DNA of 64,000 bases from Paraflavitalea devenefica (lineage in GTDB: Bacteria; Bacteroidota; Bacteroidia; Chitinophagales; Chitinophagaceae). The notes under the pieces are model-generated. The model saw nothing but the letters and a program-made list of their open reading frames with translations, was not told where the DNA came from and did no database searches. The position numbers and the translations under genes were made by a program. The stretch is taken from positions 2,356,001 to 2,420,000 of the forward strand of contig NZ_JAARML010000001.1 of the NCBI RefSeq assembly GCF_011759375.1, read 5' to 3'. Shown piece by piece: positions 60,810 through 64,000 of the stretch. Each line of letters opens with the position of its first letter. Position 1 is the stretch's first letter.

Positions 60810-63311
60810 TTAAAATCCCGCTTTCGCATCTCCCAGCTTCCCTTTCACATAATCAATCTGCGCCTGCAGGGCAGTCTTATCAGCCGCAATCGCTTTGGCT
60901 GCTTCCTTCTTCGTAACAATACCTTTCAGCCAGCCATTTACAACGGGCTCCAGGCCGAAATTCTTCGTTTGCTCCCGGAAATCAACAATAATATCAATGC
61001 CCTTCTTCAGGTTCTCGGTATTAGACACCTTCGACAGGAAATCGCTGAAAGAAGGCAGCAGGTTAAACTTGGCCTGTGACAAAGGCATATCACCTACTGC
61101 TTTGGCAATAGCGGTGAAACTGCTTTCATCGCCCGATTTGATCATCGTCTTCATCACGGCGCCTACCAGGGCTCCCTTTGTAGGTTGACCGGACAGACGC
61201 TTGGCTTCAGTAACCGCGGCAGCGCTGTCTACCTTGGCAAGGGCTTCCAGGGCATTGCCGGCTACTGTATAAGAAGAATCGCTCACGCTCTTTACAAACA
61301 GGTCCTTATAAGTAGTGCCTTCATAATTGGCCAGTGCTGTCAGGGCAGTAGCACGCACAGTTGACTTGGGATCATCTTTCGCAATGGCGGCGATCAAAGG
61401 CTCAAACGTCTTCTTATTTCCCTGGTTCTTCAGGTCCAGGCGGCTAAGGGCCAAACCACGGATACCAAAATACTTATCTTTCAACGCATCGGTCAGTATC
61501 GCAATCGCGCGGGGATCTGTTTGGTTGCGGGAGGCAAACTCTACAGCTTCGCGGCGGTCCATATACAGGCCGGCATACTTATACTGGTGTACATAATTAT
61601 CCAGGTTCTTGTTATCCCTCTTTTCAGCCAATAAAGTCTTATCGCCATCCACATTCACCAGCTCAGGTTTGCTGGTATAAGAGAAAGTGAACGTATCTGT
61701 CTTATTCTCGATCCATACCTTATTGCGCACCTTGGTAGCGCCATTATATACATCAATGGCAATCGGTAACTTAAAGGCATCTCCGCTTTGGGTTTGCTTT
61801 ACGATTACCTGTACCTTCTTGGCGGCATCATCATACACATAATCAATCGTCAGTTTGGGATGACCGGCTCCATAATACCATTGGTTCCAGAACCAGTTCA
61901 TATCACGGCCTGTTACCTCTTCAAAAGCCAGGCGCAGGTGATGCGCTTCGGCAGCTTTAAACTTATTCGTTGTCAGGTACAGGTTCAGGGCTTTAAAGAA
62001 AGCACTGTCACCAACATAACTGCGCAACATATGTAAAATACGGCCACCTTTATTATAGCTCACCGCATCAAACATCGCTTCCTTGTCGGTATAATAAAAA
62101 CGCACCAGGTCTTTCTTCTCACTGCCACTTTGCAGGTAACCGTTCATATCTGTATAATTCTGGGCGTCGCCGGCATCCTTACCATACTTATACTCATCCC
62201 ACAACGTCTCGCTGTAATTCGCGAAAGACTCGTTCAGGGTCAGGTTGCTCCAGCTTTCGGTAGTCACATAATCGCCAAACCATTGGTGAAACAGTTCGTG
62301 GGCAATTGTGCTTTCCCAGCCGTTGCCGTCCACCAGTTCGCGGGCGTCCTGTTGGGCGCTCTCCTGGTGCAGGGTAGCGGTAGTATTCTCCATAGCGCCG
62401 CTCACATAATCACGGCCTACGATCTGTGAATACTTTACCCAGGGATATTCCACACCGGTGATCCTGGAAAAGAAAGCCATCATCTCGGGGGTATGACCAA
62501 AGATCTTTTTGGCCACAGGCGCATATTCTTTCTCTACATAATAATTAACCTCTTTGCCTTTATACGTATCCTTGATCACTGCATATTCACCTACGCCCAT
62601 AAAGAACAGGTAAGGAGCGTGGGGCAGGTCCATATTCCAGGTATCGGTACGGGTGCCGTCGGCATTCTTCTTTTGGGATACCAGCTTACCATTCGAAAGG
62701 GTCACATACTTGTCAGGCACCGTCATAATCGTTTCCTGGGTTGTCTTCTGGTTGGGCTTATCAATAGTGGGCACCCATACAGAAGTAGCTTCTGTTTCAC
62801 CCTGTGTCCAGATCTGTGTAGGCTTATCCTTCTCTTCTCCCTGGGGGTTAACAAAATACAGGCCCTTGGCATCTGTGATCGCTGCACTTCCCTGCACCTC
62901 CAGTTCATTGGGCTTGGCTGTATACTCAATATATATAGTATACTTTTCGCCGCCTTTATACGTCTTGTCCAGTTTTACATTCAATACCCAGCCGTCGTAA
63001 TCATACTTCAGGGGAGAGGTTGCGGTGCCTTTTACCAGCGCCACCTTCTTAATTTCCATGCCTTTGGCATCCAGTGCCAGTGTGTCTGTGGCATAAAAAT
63101 GGGGTTTCAGCGTGATCCACGCCTTCCCGTTCAGGTATGACTTTGAATAATCAAACCGTGCGTCAATCTTGGTATGCACCAGGTCATTGATCATGGGCAC
63201 GCTCTCACGGTAAATCTTCTTCCAGGCAGTATCCTGCGCAGCCTCATGGGGTTGGGCCGATATGGTTTGTACTGTTAAAAAGGTTAAGCATCCGAATAAT
63301 AGCTTCTTCAT
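60810..63311 (-). CDS. Secreted M1-family aminopeptidase
   Basis: 833 residues with signal peptide MKKLLFGCLTFLTVQTISAQ. The N-terminal sandwich (30-240) precedes the catalytic domain: GAMEN at 305-309, the zinc motif HELFHQW with His338 and His342 and catalytic Glu339, and the third ligand Glu361 in NLTLNESFANY, exactly HExxH-X18-E. The C-terminal half is helical, HEAT-like (IAILTDALKDKYFGIRGLAL, VRATALTALANYE). It cleaves N-terminal residues from peptides in the periplasm or outside. The gene has its own strong terminator and a TAAATTTG element close to the start codon. Confidence 0.96.
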   Translation of the reverse strand: MKKLLFGCLTFLTVQTISAQPHEAAQDTAWKKIYRESVPMINDLVHTKIDARFDYSKSYLNGKAWITLKPHFYATDTLALDAKGMEIKKVALVKGTATSPLKYDYDGWVLNVKLDKTYKGGEKYTIYIEYTAKPNELEVQGSAAITDAKGLYFVNPQGEEKDKPTQIWTQGETEATSVWVPTIDKPNQKTTQETIMTVPDKYVTLSNGKLVSQKKNADGTRTDTWNMDLPHAPYLFFMGVGEYAVIKDTYKGKEVNYYVEKEYAPVAKKIFGHTPEMMAFFSRITGVEYPWVKYSQIVGRDYVSGAMENTTATLHQESAQQDARELVDGNGWESTIAHELFHQWFGDYVTTESWSNLTLNESFANYSETLWDEYKYGKDAGDAQNYTDMNGYLQSGSEKKDLVRFYYTDKEAMFDAVSYNKGGRILHMLRSYVGDSAFFKALNLYLTTNKFKAAEAHHLRLAFEEVTGRDMNWFWNQWYYGAGHPKLTIDYVYDDAAKKVQVIVKQTQSGDAFKLPIAIDVYNGATKVRNKVWIENKTDTFTFSYTSKPELVNVDGDKTLLAEKRDNKNLDNYVHQYKYAGLYMDRREAVEFASRNQTDPRAIAILTDALKDKYFGIRGLALSRLDLKNQGNKKTFEPLIAAIAKDDPKSTVRATALTALANYEGTTYKDLFVKSVSDSSYTVAGNALEALAKVDSAAAVTEAKRLSGQPTKGALVGAVMKTMIKSGDESSFTAIAKAVGDMPLSQAKFNLLPSFSDFLSKVSNTENLKKGIDIIVDFREQTKNFGLEPVVNGWLKGIVTKKEAAKAIAADKTALQAQIDYVKGKLGDAKAGF

Positions 63312-63316
63312 GAAAT

Positions 63317-63324
63317 CAAATTTA
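63317..63324 (-). promoter_or_regulatory. TAnnTTTG -7 element close to the aminopeptidase start
   Basis: TAAATTTG on the minus strand matches the consensus and ends 5 bases before the ATG, which would give a leaderless or nearly leaderless transcript. No clear -33 element. Confidence 0.35.
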
Positions 63325-63383
63325 TGGCCGTAAATATAGGTTTATGCATCCTTAATATTTGCAAAAAAAGGTACAAGTGGCTG

Positions 63384-63410
63384 TTGACAACCATCAAATA
63401 AGTAGTTTTG
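63384..63410 (+). promoter_or_regulatory. Promoter of the edge gene
   Basis: TTG (63384) and TAGTTTTG (63403) with 16 bases between, a good TTG / TAnnTTTG pair, 25 bases before ATG 63436. Confidence 0.65.
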
Positions 63411-63435
63411 TCTTAATATAGTAACTTACACCTTC

Positions 63436-64000
63436 ATGAAGCGTATTGCTTTTGTTATTAGCTTGTTAGCATCCTGTACCATCGCCCGGGCGCAGCAGGA
63501 CTATTTTGTATTCTTCTGGGCCGACAATCAGCAGCCTTTTTACGTCAGGTTAAACGAAAAAACATACAGTTCCTCGGCCATTGGCCACCTCGTCATATCC
63601 CGGCTTAAAGACTCTACCTATAACCTGGTCGTAGGATTTCCCAAAAAGCAATTCCCGGAAAAGACCTATATTATCTCCTTCAAGCAAAAGGACCTTGATT
63701 ACCAGTTAAAATACAGCCCGGAAGAAGGATGGGTACTGGTCAATGCCCAAACATCGGAAACCGTCAGGCCACGGCAGGACCTGGTAAAAAATACCAACTC
63801 GTCCCTGGGCGAACGTAAAACGGGGCAATTTGCTACCCTCATGTCGGGCATTGTCAATGACTCGGCGGTCCTGTACAAAACGATCGTAAAAGTAGAGGCG
63901 CCCGTCCCGCAACCCCTCACTACTGCCCAACCAGCGCCTGTAACCGGGGTAGTGGCTGGGATTGATTCTGCCCAGGCAACAACGGGGACCCTCATGGTTG
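63436..64000 (+). CDS. Exported protein of unknown function, cut by the window end
   Basis: 188 codons in frame to the edge, no stop. Signal peptide MKRIAFVISLLASCTIARAQ. The N-terminal domain reads DYFVFFWADNQQPFYVRLN, SSSAIGHLVISRLKDSTYN and VGFPKKQFPEKTY, a beta-rich module seen at the start of various Chitinophagaceae exported proteins, which I cannot name. A Pro/Thr/Gln-rich linker follows (VPQPLTTAQPAPV). The remainder is outside the window. Its promoter is the best-matched in the last kilobase, so it begins its own transcript. Confidence 0.7.
   Translation, partial: MKRIAFVISLLASCTIARAQQDYFVFFWADNQQPFYVRLNEKTYSSSAIGHLVISRLKDSTYNLVVGFPKKQFPEKTYIISFKQKDLDYQLKYSPEEGWVLVNAQTSETVRPRQDLVKNTNSSLGERKTGQFATLMSGIVNDSAVLYKTIVKVEAPVPQPLTTAQPAPVTGVVAGIDSAQATTGTLMV

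Noticed and set aside
62493..63140. 215-codon plus-strand open frame inside the aminopeptidase gene
   Set aside because: Antisense to a gene with intact M1 motifs; composition is that of a shadow frame.

Overview
The window is 64 kb of a Bacteroidota chromosome, most likely family Chitinophagaceae. The evidence is type IX secretion (T9SS) C-terminal sorting domains, TPR-type histidine kinases, promoters of the TTTG / TAnnTTTG kind, few Shine-Dalgarno sites, giant Bacteroidota-style RHS proteins, and a GC content near 47-50 % in most genes. Genus and species cannot be read from the sequence.

Layout. 0-10 kb: the end of a sialate O-acetylesterase gene, a secreted S10 peptidase, a NamZ-type muramidase, a DyP peroxidase, an OmpA-domain protein, a TlpA-like thioredoxin fused to a DUF3738-like domain, an OmpR-type two-component pair and a small exported protein. 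10-17 kb: a 1948-residue T9SS cargo with five FIDTDPG repeats and CARDB-like domains, with a beta-helix protein just upstream on the same strand. 17-26 kb: a TPR histidine kinase with a LuxR-type regulator, a lipoprotein propeller, an ABC exporter, a Tat-exported Gfo/Idh/MocA oxidoreductase and a T9SS hydrolase-like protein. 26-34.5 kb: tRNA-Glu, gapA and pgk, an orphan TPR kinase, a PQQ-type sugar dehydrogenase, and a lemA-TPM-TPM operon.

The main accessory feature lies at 34.97-58.98 kb. Seven closely packed same-strand genes encode a candidate outer-membrane beta-barrel, an exported sandwich protein, a lipoprotein, a 2299-residue SpvB/TcB-like shell protein, a membrane-anchored protein, a 3879-residue RHS protein and a 121-residue protein. 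The RHS protein ends in an AT-rich tip after its core motif, and the small AT-rich gene after it looks like its immunity gene. I read this as a polymorphic toxin operon. The two giants recall the TcB/TcC split of Tc toxins, and the first gene may be a dedicated export or display partner. No VgrG, Hcp, PAAR or contractile-injection gene is present in the window. A 40-bp hairpin sequence occurs in direct orientation on both sides of the operon (34560 and 59034), and TPM-domain genes lie just outside each copy, so the block may be an insertion.

59-64 kb: a third TPM-domain protein, a 750-bp noncoding stretch with two separate 11-bp-period tandem arrays, an M1 aminopeptidase, and the start of an unknown exported protein cut by the window edge. 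Other noncoding signals are a dispersed hairpin repeat with covarying stems (4.8 and 21.0 kb), a nested palindrome between gapA and pgk, and several good intrinsic terminators.
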